Below are positions 17,650-26,865 of a stretch of 64,000 nucleotides of DNA, piece by piece. The notes beneath the pieces are model-generated. The model was not told the origin of the DNA, made no database searches, and saw nothing but the letters and a program-made list of their open reading frames with translations. Positions within the stretch are counted from its first letter, which is position 1. Every line of letters begins with the position of its first letter. Source of the DNA: Novosphingobium sp. MW5 (lineage in GTDB: Bacteria > Pseudomonadota > Alphaproteobacteria > Sphingomonadales > Sphingomonadaceae). The stretch is from the NCBI GenBank assembly GCA_025938935.1, contig JAPCWB010000004.1, positions 62,001-126,000 on the forward strand, in the 5' to 3' direction. The translations under genes and the position numbers were made by a program.

Positions 17650-17663
17650 GCCTTTGGCTCAGC
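17645..17663. terminator. Perfect palindrome, bidirectional terminator candidate
   Basis: GCTGAGCC-TTT-GGCTCAGC: an 8-bp stem and 3-base loop. It contains the stop codons of both convergent genes (protein B ends at 17649, the pseudouridine synthase at 17659), so each reading frame ends inside the stem. Confidence 0.6.
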
Positions 17664-18690
17664 GCGTCAGCACATCCAGCAACGCTTGAAAATCCTGCGG
17701 GAGCGGCGACTGAAAGGTCAGCCGCTCTTTGCTTGCCGGGTGGATGAACCCCAGCGTCGCCGCATGCAGCGCCTGACGCGGGAATGCCGCCACGGCCTCG
17801 GCCCCGCCCGCAGGCAGCGCGTTGGGCGAGACCTTGCGCCGCCCGCCATAGACCGGATCGCCGACCAGCCCATGCCCGACATGCGCCATATGCACCCGGA
17901 TCTGATGCGTGCGCCCTGTTTCCAGCCGACACTCCATCAGCGACACCTGCACCGGCTCGCCAAAGCTTTCGATCACCTTCGCCCGCGTCACCGCGTGGCG
18001 GCCCCGGTCGAAATACACCGCCTGTTTCTGGCGGTCGTGGCGGTGGCGGTCCAGCCGCGTGGTGATTTTCAGCACCCCGCCCGGCTCAAAGTTGATCCCC
18101 TTGATGCCCTTCAGGCGCGGATCGCCCGCATCCGGCACCCCGTTGACCAGTGCGCGGTAGAGCCGGTCCACCGTATGCGCCTCGAACTGCGCCGCCAGCC
18201 CGTGATGCGCGCGGTCGGTCTTGGCCACCACCAACAGCCCCGAGGTTTCCTTGTCGATGCGGTGCACGATGCCCGGTCGTCTGGCCCCACCGATCCCCGA
18301 CAGCGTATCGCCGCAATGGTGCAACAGCGCGTTCACCAACGTGCCGCGCGGCGTGCCGGGTGCCGGGTGCACCACCATCCCCGCCGGCTTGTCGATGACG
18401 ATCAGCTCGGCGTCCTCATAGACCACGCTCAGCGCAATATCCTCGGCCAGCGTCTCCAGCGCCTCGGCTGGCTCAAGGGCGATGACGATCACGTCGCCCT
18501 CGGCCACCTTCGCCTTGGTATCGCTCAGCACCACGCCCGCGCGCGACACCGCGCCCTCACCGATCAGCTTGACCAGCCGCGAGCGCGACAGCGAGGCCTC
18601 CTCTGGCACATCGCGCGCCAAGGCCTTATCAAGACGGTCGGGCGGGTTCGCGCCGATGATCACTTCGATATCCAGGGAATCCCCGTCCAT
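17659..18690 (-). CDS. rluD: RluA-family 23S rRNA pseudouridine synthase, RluD-like
   Basis: Converts specific uridines of large-subunit rRNA (in RluD, helix 69) to pseudouridine. Residues 1-75 are an S4 RNA-binding domain (PPDRLDKALARDVPEEASLSRSRLVKLI), then the catalytic domain with DKPAGMVVHPAPG, the active-site GIVHRIDKETSGLLVVAKT with catalytic Asp near residue 150, and ETGRTHQIRVHMAHVGHGLVGD near residue 260. With the start at 18690 it has 343 residues, normal for RluD. The open frame extends upstream, but that part overlaps the divergent DUF6476 gene. The two divergent start codons overlap in the sequence CATG. Confidence 0.92.
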   Translation of the reverse strand: MDGDSLDIEVIIGANPPDRLDKALARDVPEEASLSRSRLVKLIGEGAVSRAGVVLSDTKAKVAEGDVIVIALEPAEALETLAEDIALSVVYEDAELIVIDKPAGMVVHPAPGTPRGTLVNALLHHCGDTLSGIGGARRPGIVHRIDKETSGLLVVAKTDRAHHGLAAQFEAHTVDRLYRALVNGVPDAGDPRLKGIKGINFEPGGVLKITTRLDRHRHDRQKQAVYFDRGRHAVTRAKVIESFGEPVQVSLMECRLETGRTHQIRVHMAHVGHGLVGDPVYGGRRKVSPNALPAGGAEAVAAFPRQALHAATLGFIHPASKERLTFQSPLPQDFQALLDVLTR

Positions 18691-18990
18691 GTCTTCTGAT
18701 GACGACATTCCACCGCTCCCCGCAGACCTGCGTTTTCTGAAATTGCTGGTCACCACGCTCGCGGGCGTGATGATCGTCGGGCTTGTAACCATCACCGGCC
18801 TGCTTGTCACGCGGCTGTCCACACCCGCGCCGCTGCCCGTGCTGCCCGAGACGATCAGCCTGCCCGACGGCGCGACTGCCGCCGCCGTCACCTTCGCCCG
18901 CGACTGGCTGGTTGTGGTGACCGAGGGCGGCGAGGTGCTGCTTTACGGCGCGCAGGGGGCGCGCCGGTCAGCATCACGCCCTTGCCCTGA
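18689..18990 (+). CDS. DUF6476 membrane-anchored protein (frameshift near end)
   Basis: Short single-pass membrane protein common in Rhodobacterales, function unknown. It starts MSSDDDIPPLPADLRFLKLL, has one helix (about residues 17-43, LVTTLAGVMIVGLVTITGLL), then a small domain PETISLPDGATAAAVTFARDW...EVLLYGAQG. After AQG an extra base in a G run breaks the frame; the corrected tail APVSITPLP stops at 18990, one base before the facing 5-oxoprolinase stop. It is divergent from the rRNA pseudouridine synthase with overlapping start codons. Confidence 0.75.
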
Positions 18991-21900
18991 TCAGCTGCCG
19001 TAGCCGCCCGAGGTCGGCGTGACCACCGTCACCGCCTCGCCCGCCTCCAGCACCGTCTGCGCGCAGGCGGGCAGGATTTCGCGGGTGCCATTGGCGCGGC
19101 GCACCACCGTGCGCCCCGGCTGCCCGTCGCCGCCCCCCGCCAGCCCCTTGGGCGCGCGCGAACGATGCGACGACAGGATCGCGCAATCCATCCGCTCGAG
19201 GAACCGGATGGTCCGCGTCGTCCCCTCACCCGCCGACCAGCGCCCGGTGCCGCCCGAGCCATCGCGCAGCCCGAATTCCTCCAGCAGGACGGGAAAGCGC
19301 AATTCCAGCACCTCGGGATCGGTCAGCCGCGAGTTGGTCATGTGCACATGCACCCCTGACGTGCCGTCATAGCCGCGCCCGTCGTTCATCACCCCGGCGG
19401 GCGAGCCCGAGCAGATCGTCTCGTAATACTGATACGTCTCGTTGCCGAAGGTCAGGTTGTTCATCGTCCCCTGAGAGTTCGCCATCGCCCCCAGCGCGCC
19501 AAACAGCGCGTTGGTCACGTGCTGCGAGGTCTCCACATTCCCCGCCACCACCGCGCGCGGGTATTTGGGCGCAAGCATGCAGCCCTCGGGCACGATGATG
19601 GTGATGGGCCGCAGGCAGCCCGCGTTCATCGGGATCGGCGCTTCGACCATCACCCGGAACACATAGAGCACCGCCGCCCGCGTCACCGGCTCGGGCGCGT
19701 TGAAGTTATTCTCCCAAGCGTCTGACGTGCCGGTGAAATCGACTGTTGCCTGACGTTTTTCGCGGTCCACCGTGATCGCCACCTTGATCACCTGTCCGGT
19801 GTCGGTCTGGTATTCATAACGGCAATCGCTCAACCGGCCCAGCAGGCGGCGCACTTCCTCGGCGGCGTTGTCCTGCACGTGCTGCATATAAGCCTGCACA
19901 ACATCCAGCCCGAAATCGCTGACCATGCGGCGCAGTTCGGTCGCGCCGCGCTCGTTGGCGGCGACTTGTGCTTTCAGATCAGCGATGTTCTGGCCGACGT
20001 TGCGCACCGGGTACGGGTGATCCAGCAGCAGATCGCGCAGCGCCTCCTCGCGGAACCCGTTCTCATCGACCATCAGGAAATTGTCGATCAGCACGCCTTC
20101 CTCATCCACCGTGGTGGCCAGCGGCGTCATCGACCCCGGCGCGGTGCCGCCGACATCGGCGTGATGCCCGCGTGAGGCCGACCAGAACAGCACCGTTTCG
20201 CCCGCGTCATCAAACACCGGCGTGACCACGGTAATGTCAGGCAAATGGGTCCCGCCATTATAAGGCGCGTTCAGCGCGAAGACCTGCCCCGGTTTGATCA
20301 CCGGATTCTGCCGGATGATCGATTCGACCGAGCGATCCATCGACCCCAGATGCACCGGCATATGCGGCGCATTGGCCACCAGCGCGCCGGTCGCATCGAA
20401 GACTGCGCAGGAAAAATCAAGCCGTTCCTTGATGTTGACGGAATGGGCGGTGTTCTGCAGCGCCAGACCCATCTGTTCGGCAATGTTCATGAACAGGTTG
20501 TTGAACACCTCCAGCAAGATCGGATCAGCCTGCGCCGAGCCCGCCACCTGCGCGCGCTCGGCGGCACGGTAGCGGTGCATCTCGATGTGATCACGCGCGG
20601 TGATCTGCGCCCGCCAGCCGGGTTCAACCACCACCGTCTGGTTATCCTCGATGATCAGCGCAGGCCCTGTGATCACAGAACCACGGCTCAGATCAGCCCG
20701 CCGGAACACCCCCGCCGAATGCGCGGCACCGCCCGAGAACATCTCGACCGTAGCACCCGCCTCGGGCTTGCTTTCGACCGCCTCCTGCGCCGCTTCCTCG
20801 CCACCCTGCGCGCGCCCGTCTTCGGCTTGCAGATCAATCGCTTCCACGGTGATCTCACGCCCGTGCTGGACGAAACCGAACTGCGCTTTGTGGATCGCCT
20901 CGAACTCGGCCTGCGCCGCGGCAAGATCGCCGTCGAACGCCACCGGCAGCGCCGTGTCCGTGCCCGCATAGCGCAGCATCAGCACCGGCCGCCACGCAAT
21001 CGCGTCTTCGGGCACGCCCTGCGTCACCATCTCGGCCCCGACCTGCGCGCGCAGGGCTTCGATCAGCCCCTCGATCGCGCCGCGCGACCCCTCGCCCAGC
21101 GGCTCCAGCAACGCCTGCTGACGGCTCACCGCCACCTTGGCCAGGCCGATCCCGTAAGCCGACAACAGCCCCGACAGCGGATGGATCAGCACCCGCTCCA
21201 TGCCCAGCGCATCCGCCACCAGACAGGCGTGCTGCCCCCCGGCCCCGCCGAACGAGTTCAGCAGATAGCGCGTCACGTCATACCCACGCTGCACACTGAT
21301 CTTCTTGACCGCGTTCGCCATGTTCTCCACGGCGATCTTGAGGAAACCCTCGGCCACCTCCTCGGCGCTCTTGCCCTCCCGTTCCGCAATCTCGGCGAAT
21401 TTTTCCACCACGACCAAACGGTCCAGCGGCTCATCCTGCCCCGGCCCAAAGATCGGCGGAAAGAAATCAGGGTTCAGCTTGCCCAGCATCACATTCGCAT
21501 CGGTCACCGTCAGCGGCCCGCCGCGCCGGTAGCACGCGGGCCCCGGATCGGCCCCGGCGCTGTCCGGCCCCACGCGGAACCGCCCCGGCTCGGCGTGCAG
21601 GATCGAGCCGCCACCCGCCGCCACCGTATGAATGCGCATCATCGGCGCGCGGATGCGCACGCCCGCCACCTCGGTGTCGAACGCCCGCTCATAGGCCCCG
21701 GCGCAATGGGCCACATCCGTGCTGGTCCCGCCCATGTCGAAGCCGATCACCTTGTCATGGCCCGCCAGCCGCGCCGTCTGCACCATGCCGACCACACCGC
21801 CCGCCGGCCCCGACAGGATCGCGTCCTTGCCCTGAAACGCCTCGGCCGCGGTCATCCCGCCCGAGGACATCATGAACTGCAACACCGGCCCCGGCTCGCC

Positions 21901-22590
21901 CGCCGGGGTCGCCCCCAGCGCGCCCGCCACCCGCGCCACATAGCGCCGCAGGATCGGGCTGAGATACGCGTCCACCACCGTGGTATCGCCGCGCCCGACC
22001 AGCTTGATCAGCGGGCTGACCTCATGGCTGACCGAGACCTGCGCAAAGCCCATCGCGCGCGCCTTGGCGGCAATCGCCGCCTCATGCTCAGGCGCTTTCC
22101 AGCTGTGTAGGGTGACGATGGCCAGCGCGTCAAAGCCGTCGGCCTTCAACGCGCGCAGCGCCGCCTCGACCCCGTCCATATCCAGCGGGATCTCGACCGC
22201 GCCATCCGCGCGCAGCCGCTCGTCCACCTCGACCACGCGGGCATAAAGCTGCTCGGGCAGGATGATTTCCTTGGCGAAAATATCGGGCCGCGCCTGATAG
22301 GCGATCTTCAGCGCATCGCGGAATCCGCGCGTGATCACGAGCGCCACGCGGTCGCCCTTGCGCTCCAAAAGCGCATTGGTCGCGACCGTCGTGCCCATCT
22401 TCACCGTGCCGATGCGCGCGGGATCAATCGTTCCCCCCAGCAAGCGGCGGATCCCCTCGATCGCGGCATCCTCATAGGCACCGGGGTTTTCCGACAGCAG
22501 TTTCAGCGGCTTGAGCACGCCGTCCGGGTCACGCCCGACCACATCGGTAAACGTGCCGCCCCGGTCGATCCAGAAATCCCAAACGCTCAT
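18991..22590 (-). CDS. 5-oxoprolinase / hydantoinase (HyuA-HyuB fusion)
   Basis: ATP-dependent amide hydrolase; full-length 5-oxoprolinases open 5-oxo-L-proline to L-glutamate. The 1199-residue chain has an N-terminal HyuA/oxoprolinase half (FWIDRGGTFTDVVG at residues 6-19, MGTTVATNALLERKGD, GGMTAAEAF, SGPAGGVVGMV, GFDMGGTSTDVAH) and a C-terminal HyuB half (ANAPHMPVHLGSM, NAPYNGGTHLPDITVVTP, DGRGYDGTSGVHVHMTNS). This length and order are those of bacterial 5-oxoprolinase rather than separate hydantoinase subunits, though other lactams are possible substrates. The intact start at 22590 has CGAGGAG upstream. It is divergent from a MarR-type regulator across a palindromic operator. Confidence 0.9.
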   Translation of the reverse strand: MSVWDFWIDRGGTFTDVVGRDPDGVLKPLKLLSENPGAYEDAAIEGIRRLLGGTIDPARIGTVKMGTTVATNALLERKGDRVALVITRGFRDALKIAYQARPDIFAKEIILPEQLYARVVEVDERLRADGAVEIPLDMDGVEAALRALKADGFDALAIVTLHSWKAPEHEAAIAAKARAMGFAQVSVSHEVSPLIKLVGRGDTTVVDAYLSPILRRYVARVAGALGATPAGEPGPVLQFMMSSGGMTAAEAFQGKDAILSGPAGGVVGMVQTARLAGHDKVIGFDMGGTSTDVAHCAGAYERAFDTEVAGVRIRAPMMRIHTVAAGGGSILHAEPGRFRVGPDSAGADPGPACYRRGGPLTVTDANVMLGKLNPDFFPPIFGPGQDEPLDRLVVVEKFAEIAEREGKSAEEVAEGFLKIAVENMANAVKKISVQRGYDVTRYLLNSFGGAGGQHACLVADALGMERVLIHPLSGLLSAYGIGLAKVAVSRQQALLEPLGEGSRGAIEGLIEALRAQVGAEMVTQGVPEDAIAWRPVLMLRYAGTDTALPVAFDGDLAAAQAEFEAIHKAQFGFVQHGREITVEAIDLQAEDGRAQGGEEAAQEAVESKPEAGATVEMFSGGAAHSAGVFRRADLSRGSVITGPALIIEDNQTVVVEPGWRAQITARDHIEMHRYRAAERAQVAGSAQADPILLEVFNNLFMNIAEQMGLALQNTAHSVNIKERLDFSCAVFDATGALVANAPHMPVHLGSMDRSVESIIRQNPVIKPGQVFALNAPYNGGTHLPDITVVTPVFDDAGETVLFWSASRGHHADVGGTAPGSMTPLATTVDEEGVLIDNFLMVDENGFREEALRDLLLDHPYPVRNVGQNIADLKAQVAANERGATELRRMVSDFGLDVVQAYMQHVQDNAAEEVRRLLGRLSDCRYEYQTDTGQVIKVAITVDREKRQATVDFTGTSDAWENNFNAPEPVTRAAVLYVFRVMVEAPIPMNAGCLRPITIIVPEGCMLAPKYPRAVVAGNVETSQHVTNALFGALGAMANSQGTMNNLTFGNETYQYYETICSGSPAGVMNDGRGYDGTSGVHVHMTNSRLTDPEVLELRFPVLLEEFGLRDGSGGTGRWSAGEGTTRTIRFLERMDCAILSSHRSRAPKGLAGGGDGQPGRTVVRRANGTREILPACAQTVLEAGEAVTVVTPTSGGYGS

Positions 22591-22621
22591 GACGGCTCCT
22601 CGCTGCTGACAGACAAATCGT

Positions 22622-22634
22622 TGACAAATTGTCA
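22622..22634. promoter_or_regulatory. Palindromic operator between 5-oxoprolinase and MarR-type genes
   Basis: TGACAAATTGTCA is a perfect 13-bp palindrome (6-1-6) in the 78-base divergent gap, 35 bases from the regulator ATG. A related half site, TGACAGACAAAT, lies just upstream. The T preceding the palindrome makes TTGACA, a possible -35 box for the plus-strand regulator, so binding would block transcription. The symmetric site suits a dimeric winged-helix protein; direct proof is lacking. Confidence 0.65.
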
Positions 22635-22668
22635 GCGTCACGTCAAGGATTCTGTCCAGGAGGCACCC

Positions 22669-23163
22669 ATGACTCATCCCCTCGGCCCCGTTGTCAGCTC
22701 GGCCCATCTGGCCGGTGATGCCCCCGCGCTCAGCGAACTGGAGTTCGCGCTGACCATGGCCAACCACGCCTTCCAGCGCTGGATCGTGCGCTGCATGGGC
22801 GCGGCGGGCGCGCAGCTGTCGCCGATGGAAGTGCTGATCCTGCATCAGGTTGCCCACCGCGACCGCGCCAAGACGCTGGCCGATCTGTGCCTTGTGCTCA
22901 ACATCGAAGACACGCATCTGGCCAATTACGCGATCCGCAAACTGACCGCGCAGGGGCTGGTCAGCACCGAGCGCAAGGGCAAGGAAAAGGCCGTCCGCGT
23001 CACACCTGAAGGCGCGGCGCTCTGCCAGCGCTACGCCGAGATCCGCGCTTCACTGCTCAACCCCGGCGCCCTGCAGACCGAGGCGATGAGCGAACTCGCC
23101 GCGCTTCTGCGCACCCTCTCGGGCAGCTACGATCAGGCCGCCCGCGCCGCCGCCGCGCTGTAA
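22669..23163 (+). CDS. MarR-type winged-helix transcriptional regulator
   Basis: A 164-residue DNA-binding protein. The winged helix-turn-helix is at about residues 45-110: LSPMEVLILHQVAHRDRAKTLADLC, then IEDTHLANYAIRKLTAQGLVS and the wing ERKGKEKAVRVTPEG. The ribosome site CCAGGAGG lies six bases before ATG. It is divergent from 5-oxoprolinase with a 13-bp palindrome between, so it probably represses itself and the oxoprolinase gene, with the ligand perhaps a substrate or product of that enzyme (inference). The plus-strand DUF454 and TRAP genes follow. Confidence 0.82.
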   Translation: MTHPLGPVVSSAHLAGDAPALSELEFALTMANHAFQRWIVRCMGAAGAQLSPMEVLILHQVAHRDRAKTLADLCLVLNIEDTHLANYAIRKLTAQGLVSTERKGKEKAVRVTPEGAALCQRYAEIRASLLNPGALQTEAMSELAALLRTLSGSYDQAARAAAAL

Positions 23164-23223
23164 GCCGACTGGTCAAGCCCCGGTCCGCGCCCTATCTGAC
23201 GGCCAGAACCAAAGGGGGCGGCG

Positions 23224-23616
23224 ATGCTGCGGCTATTCTGGATGATCGCGGGCGGGTTGTCGCTCGCCGTGGGCGTGGCGGGGATCGTGTTGCCGCTGGT
23301 GCCGACAACACCCCTGCTCTTGCTGGCCGCCTATTGCTTTGCCCGCTCCAGCCCCCGGCTCGAGGCGTGGCTGCTCGACCATCCCCGCCTTGGCCCCCCG
23401 ATCCACCACTGGCGGGCCGAGGGCGCGATCTCGTCACGCGCCAAGACCCTCGCCATGGTCGCCATCGGCGCGGCCTTCGCGCTCAGCGTGTTCCTGCAAC
23501 TGCCGGTCAAACTGCTGGTCATTCAGGGCGTGACGCTGGGCGCGGTGATCGTGTTCATCCTCACCCGCCCCACGCCGCGCCTGTCCACACATCACACCTC
23601 AGACGCTAAACCTTGA
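23224..23616 (+). CDS. DUF454 (YbaN) family inner-membrane protein
   Basis: A 130-residue membrane protein with the DUF454 pattern: LFWMIAGGLSLAVGVAGIVLPLVPTTPLLLLAAYCFARSSPRLEAWL (glycine-rich first helix, LPTTPF-like loop), then HPRLGPPIHHWRAEGAISSRAKTLAM and two more helices. Family members such as E. coli YbaN have no firmly known job. A purine-rich ribosome site precedes the ATG. It lies between the MarR-type regulator and the TRAP transporter, on the same strand, but with 60-base gaps on both sides. Confidence 0.8.
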   Translation: MLRLFWMIAGGLSLAVGVAGIVLPLVPTTPLLLLAAYCFARSSPRLEAWLLDHPRLGPPIHHWRAEGAISSRAKTLAMVAIGAAFALSVFLQLPVKLLVIQGVTLGAVIVFILTRPTPRLSTHHTSDAKP

Positions 23617-23682
23617 CACCAGCGTGACATTTGGGTTTCGTGGCCGCCAAGAACCGCCTCGCGCGGCCAAGGGGGACACTCT

Positions 23683-24173
23683 GTGATCAAAGCGTTTCTT
23701 GCGCTGGCGCGCCTGCTTGACCGGCTCACGCTATGGCTGTGCATGGCGGCGGGCGGGACGCTGGTCGGCATGGTGCTGATCAACGTCGTGTTGCGCTACG
23801 GCTTTGGCTCCGGCTCGATCAAGATGCAGGATCTGGCCAGCTATTCTTTCGCCGTTTTCCTCATCCTCGCCGTGCCGCTCTGCCACGCGCGCGGCGGCCA
23901 TGTCCGGGTCGAGGTGCTGGCCGAACGCATGCCCGCCCGCTACCTGCCGACCGCCGATGCGGTGGCCTGGGCGTTCTTCCTGACGCCGATATTCGGCCTG
24001 ATCATCTGGGCGGGCTGGGGCGATATCGCCTTTTCGTGGCAGATCGCTGAGGGGTCGACCACGCCGGGGGCCTTGGCGGCATGTATCTGGTGAAAACCGC
24101 CCTGCCGCTGGCCGCGGCGCTGATGATCATCCAGGGCCTCGCCAACCTGCTGCGCAAGGAGACACTGGCATGA
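23683..24173 (+). CDS. TRAP transporter small permease DctQ (frameshift)
   Basis: Small membrane subunit of a sodium-driven TRAP importer, four helices. The start (GTG at 23683) has GGGGGA upstream. Sequence: LARLLDRLTLWLCMAAGGTLVGMVLINVVLRY, then AVPLCHARGGHVRVEVLAERM, the family's HV-R-V-E motif. Near 24068 the frame breaks; the corrected tail LGGMYLVKTALPLAAALMIIQGLANLLRKETLA stops at 24173 and overlaps the DctM start (ATGA). About 163 residues. First gene of a Q-M-P order operon. Confidence 0.85.
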
Positions 24174-25710
24174 GCGGTCAGGAATGGATGCTGATCGTTC
24201 TGTTTGTCGCGCTGTTTGGTGGCATTCTGTCGGGCATTCCCGCCATGCTGGCCATCGCCGGGGTGCCCTTTGTGCTGGCGGTGATCGCGGGACAGTTCGA
24301 CCTGTTCAACCTTGCCTTCCTGTCCAACTATCCCTCGCGTGTTCAGGGGTTATGTCGAATACCCTGCTCATGGCCGTGCCGCTGTTCGTGCTGATGGGCG
24401 TGTTTCTGGAACGCGCCAATCTGGCCGAGAACATGCTGCGCGTCCTCGCCCGGCTGCTGGGCGGCTCGCCGCTGGGCATGGCGCTGTCGGTGCTGGCGTT
24501 CTCAACGATCATCGCCGCCTCGACCGGGATCATCGGGGCCACGATCGTCATGCTGGTGATGATCGCCCTGACGCCGATGCTGGAATCCGGGGTGCCCAAA
24601 CGGCAGGCCGCCGGGCTGATCTGCGCTTCGGGCACGCTGGGGCAGATCATCCCGCCGTCGATCCTGCTGGTCCTCTTGGGCGACCAGATCGGCAACACCT
24701 ATCTTGAGGCGCAACAGCGCGCCGGAAACTTTGCGCCGCAGCCGGTCTCTGTCGCCGATCTTTTCGCAGGCTCCATGCTGCCGGGCCTGCTGCTTGTCGG
24801 TCTTTACGCCCTGTGGCTGCTGATCACCCTGCGCCCCGGCCGCACCAAGCGGGTCGGCGTCAACGAACGCGTCTCGGGCAGCGAGATCCTCTATACCTTC
24901 CTGCCCCCCGTTCTGCTGATCCTCGCCGTCCTTGGCTCAATCCTGGGCGGTATCGCCACCGCGACCGAGGCCGCCGGTCTGGGCGCTGTCGGCGCAGGCT
25001 TGATGGCCGCCTTCGCGATCAGCAAACACAGCTGGGAACGCGCGCTGATTGCTATCGCGGGCCTGTCCGCCTTTGCCCTCGTCGCGCTCAAGGTCGCAGG
25101 CTTTGGCCGCGCCGACCTGAACACGCTGGCGGGTATGGCGGGCGTTTTCGCCGCTCTGCTCATCGCGCTGGGTGTCGTTGTCGCGCTCTGGCGGCTGATG
25201 GCCGGACGGCTGGTCCACGGCGCGATGGTCGAGACGATCAAGATCTCCGGCATGGTCTTTGGCATCGTCATCGCCGCCTCGATGCTGTCGCTGGTGTTCC
25301 GCGGCTTTGGCGGCGAGCGCGCGGTCGAGCACCTGATGCGCGAATTTCCGGGCGGCGAAATGGGCGCGCTGCTGGCGGTGATGGTGATCGTGTTTTTCCT
25401 TGGCTTCATCCTCGAGGCCGTGGAAATCATCTACATCGTCGTGCCGCTGCTCGGCCCCGCCGTGCTGGCCGGTGATATCTCGCCGGTCTGGTTCGCGGTG
25501 ATGATGGCGATGAACCTGCAGACCAGCTTCCTGACCCCGCCCTTCGGCTTTGCGCTGTTCTATTTCCGATCCGTCGCGCCGCCGGGCATCACGACGATAG
25601 ACATCTATCGTGGCGTGGTGCCATTTGTACTGATCCAGATCCTGGCACTGGCGCTGGTGTTCTTCTTCCCCCAGATCGCCACCTGGCTGCCCACCCTGAT
25701 GTTTAACTAG
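24170..25710 (+). CDS. TRAP transporter large permease DctM (frameshift)
   Basis: Large membrane subunit that carries out sodium-coupled substrate movement. The first 60 residues (MSGQEWMLIVLFVALFGGIL, IPAMLAIAGVPF) run to NYPSRV; an inserted base near 24345 breaks the frame and the main part continues MSNTLLMAVPLFVLMGVFLE, FSTIIAASTGIIGATIVMLVM, GTLGQIIPPSI (substrate/ion region) and LQTSFLTPPFGFALFYFRS near the C-terminus. About 512 residues with some 13-14 helices, a long DctM form. Same operon as DctQ and DctP. Confidence 0.9.
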
Positions 25711-25721
25711 GAGGACCACCC

Positions 25722-26783
25722 ATGAAACGCAGACTGTTCCTGAAAAGCGGCGCGGGCCTTGCCGCTGCCACCACCCTCGCCGCCCCGGCCATCGCGCAAG
25801 AGCGTATCGAATGGGACATGCCGTCGAGCTTCCCCAAGGCCGCGCCCGGCGTCGGCACCAACTCGACCCGCTTTGCCGAGCTGGTCGAGAAACTGTCCTC
25901 GGGCCGGATGGTCATCACCGTCTATGGCGCGGGCGAGCTGGTGCCCCCCTTCGCGGTCGAGGATGCCGTGCAGGCGGGCAACGTGCAGATCGGCCACGGC
26001 ACGCCCTATTACGCCGCGTCAAAAACCGCCGCAGCGCACTGGTTCACCGGCGTGCCCTTCGGCCTGACCGCGAACGAGCATTACGCCTGGCTGAAATGGG
26101 GTGGCGGTCAGGAAATCTGGGACAGCATCTATGCCGAGCGGAACCTGAAACCCTTCTACTCGGGCAACTCGGGCACGCAGGCGGGTGGCTGGTTCAAGAA
26201 CCGCATCGAGTCGCTGGCCGACCTGCAGGGGCTGAACATGCGCATTGCCGGTCTGGGCGGCGAGATGATGCGCAAGCTGGGCGTCAACGCCATCCTGATG
26301 CCGCCGACCGAGATCTTCCAGTCGCTGCAATCGGGTGCCATCGACGCGGCCGAATGGGTTGGCCCGCTGCTCGATCAGGCCTTCGGCCTGCAGCGCATCA
26401 CCAACCTGTGCTACACCCCGGCCTATGCCGAGCCCTGCGCGGCCCTGCAGGTCGTGGTGAACACCGAAGCCTGGGCGGGTCTGGCGGATGATCTGAAAGC
26501 GATTGTTGAGGCAGCCGCGCTGCAATGCTCGATGGAGACGCTGGGTCAGTTCGATTATTACAACGTCGGCGCGATGGCCTCGCTGGAAGAGGCGGGCGTC
26601 GAGTTCCTGAACTTCCCCGATGACGTCATCGCCGGGATGAAATCGGCCTGGGGCGAAGTCGTTGAAGAACAACGCGCTGCAAGCCCCGATGCGGCCCGTG
26701 TGCTGGAAAGCTATGAGGCCTATCAGGCGGGTGCCGTCGGCTATGCCAACGCCTTTGTTGGCCGCTACCTCGCCGCGCGCTAA
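25722..26783 (+). CDS. TRAP transporter substrate-binding protein DctP, TakP/DctP6-like
   Basis: Periplasmic binding protein of the TRAP importer. The signal MKRRLFLKSGAGLAAATTLA has a twin-arginine-like RRLFLK motif and ends in AIAQ. The mature domain shows DMPSSFPKAAPGVGTN, the carboxylate-binding MRIAGLGGEMMRKLG, and the hinge segment AIDAAEWVGPLLDQAFGL. These features match the DctP subfamily of 2-oxoacid-binding TakP and pyroglutamate-binding Bordetella DctP6/DctP7. With a 5-oxoprolinase nearby, pyroglutamate is a reasonable but untested substrate. 353 residues, intact; AGGAGG ribosome site before the ATG. A strong hairpin follows. Confidence 0.92.
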   Translation: MKRRLFLKSGAGLAAATTLAAPAIAQERIEWDMPSSFPKAAPGVGTNSTRFAELVEKLSSGRMVITVYGAGELVPPFAVEDAVQAGNVQIGHGTPYYAASKTAAAHWFTGVPFGLTANEHYAWLKWGGGQEIWDSIYAERNLKPFYSGNSGTQAGGWFKNRIESLADLQGLNMRIAGLGGEMMRKLGVNAILMPPTEIFQSLQSGAIDAAEWVGPLLDQAFGLQRITNLCYTPAYAEPCAALQVVVNTEAWAGLADDLKAIVEAAALQCSMETLGQFDYYNVGAMASLEEAGVEFLNFPDDVIAGMKSAWGEVVEEQRAASPDAARVLESYEAYQAGAVGYANAFVGRYLAAR

Positions 26784-26804
26784 GATATAGGTTATCCATG
26801 GAGT

Positions 26805-26833
26805 CGGGGGCGCAGGATCACCCTGCGCCCCCG
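26805..26833 (+). terminator. Terminator hairpin after the TRAP operon
   Basis: CGGGGGCGCAGG-GATCA-CCTGCGCCCCCG-type stem of about 12 bp, 20 bases after the dctP stop. No T tract follows, so it may act as a 3'-end stabiliser or a Rho-assisted terminator rather than a classical one. Confidence 0.6.
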
Positions 26834-26865
26834 ATGCTTTGAAAGCCCTTGAGCAGGACGCGCCG

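Noticed and set aside
20245..22110. Long 621-residue open frame opposite the 5-oxoprolinase
   Set aside because: High-GC antisense frame rich in Arg/His/Gln with no domain; the minus-strand gene fully explains the region.
24170..25710. Programmed frameshift in dctM
   Set aside because: No slippery heptamer or following structure is evident, and similar breaks occur in many unrelated genes in this window.
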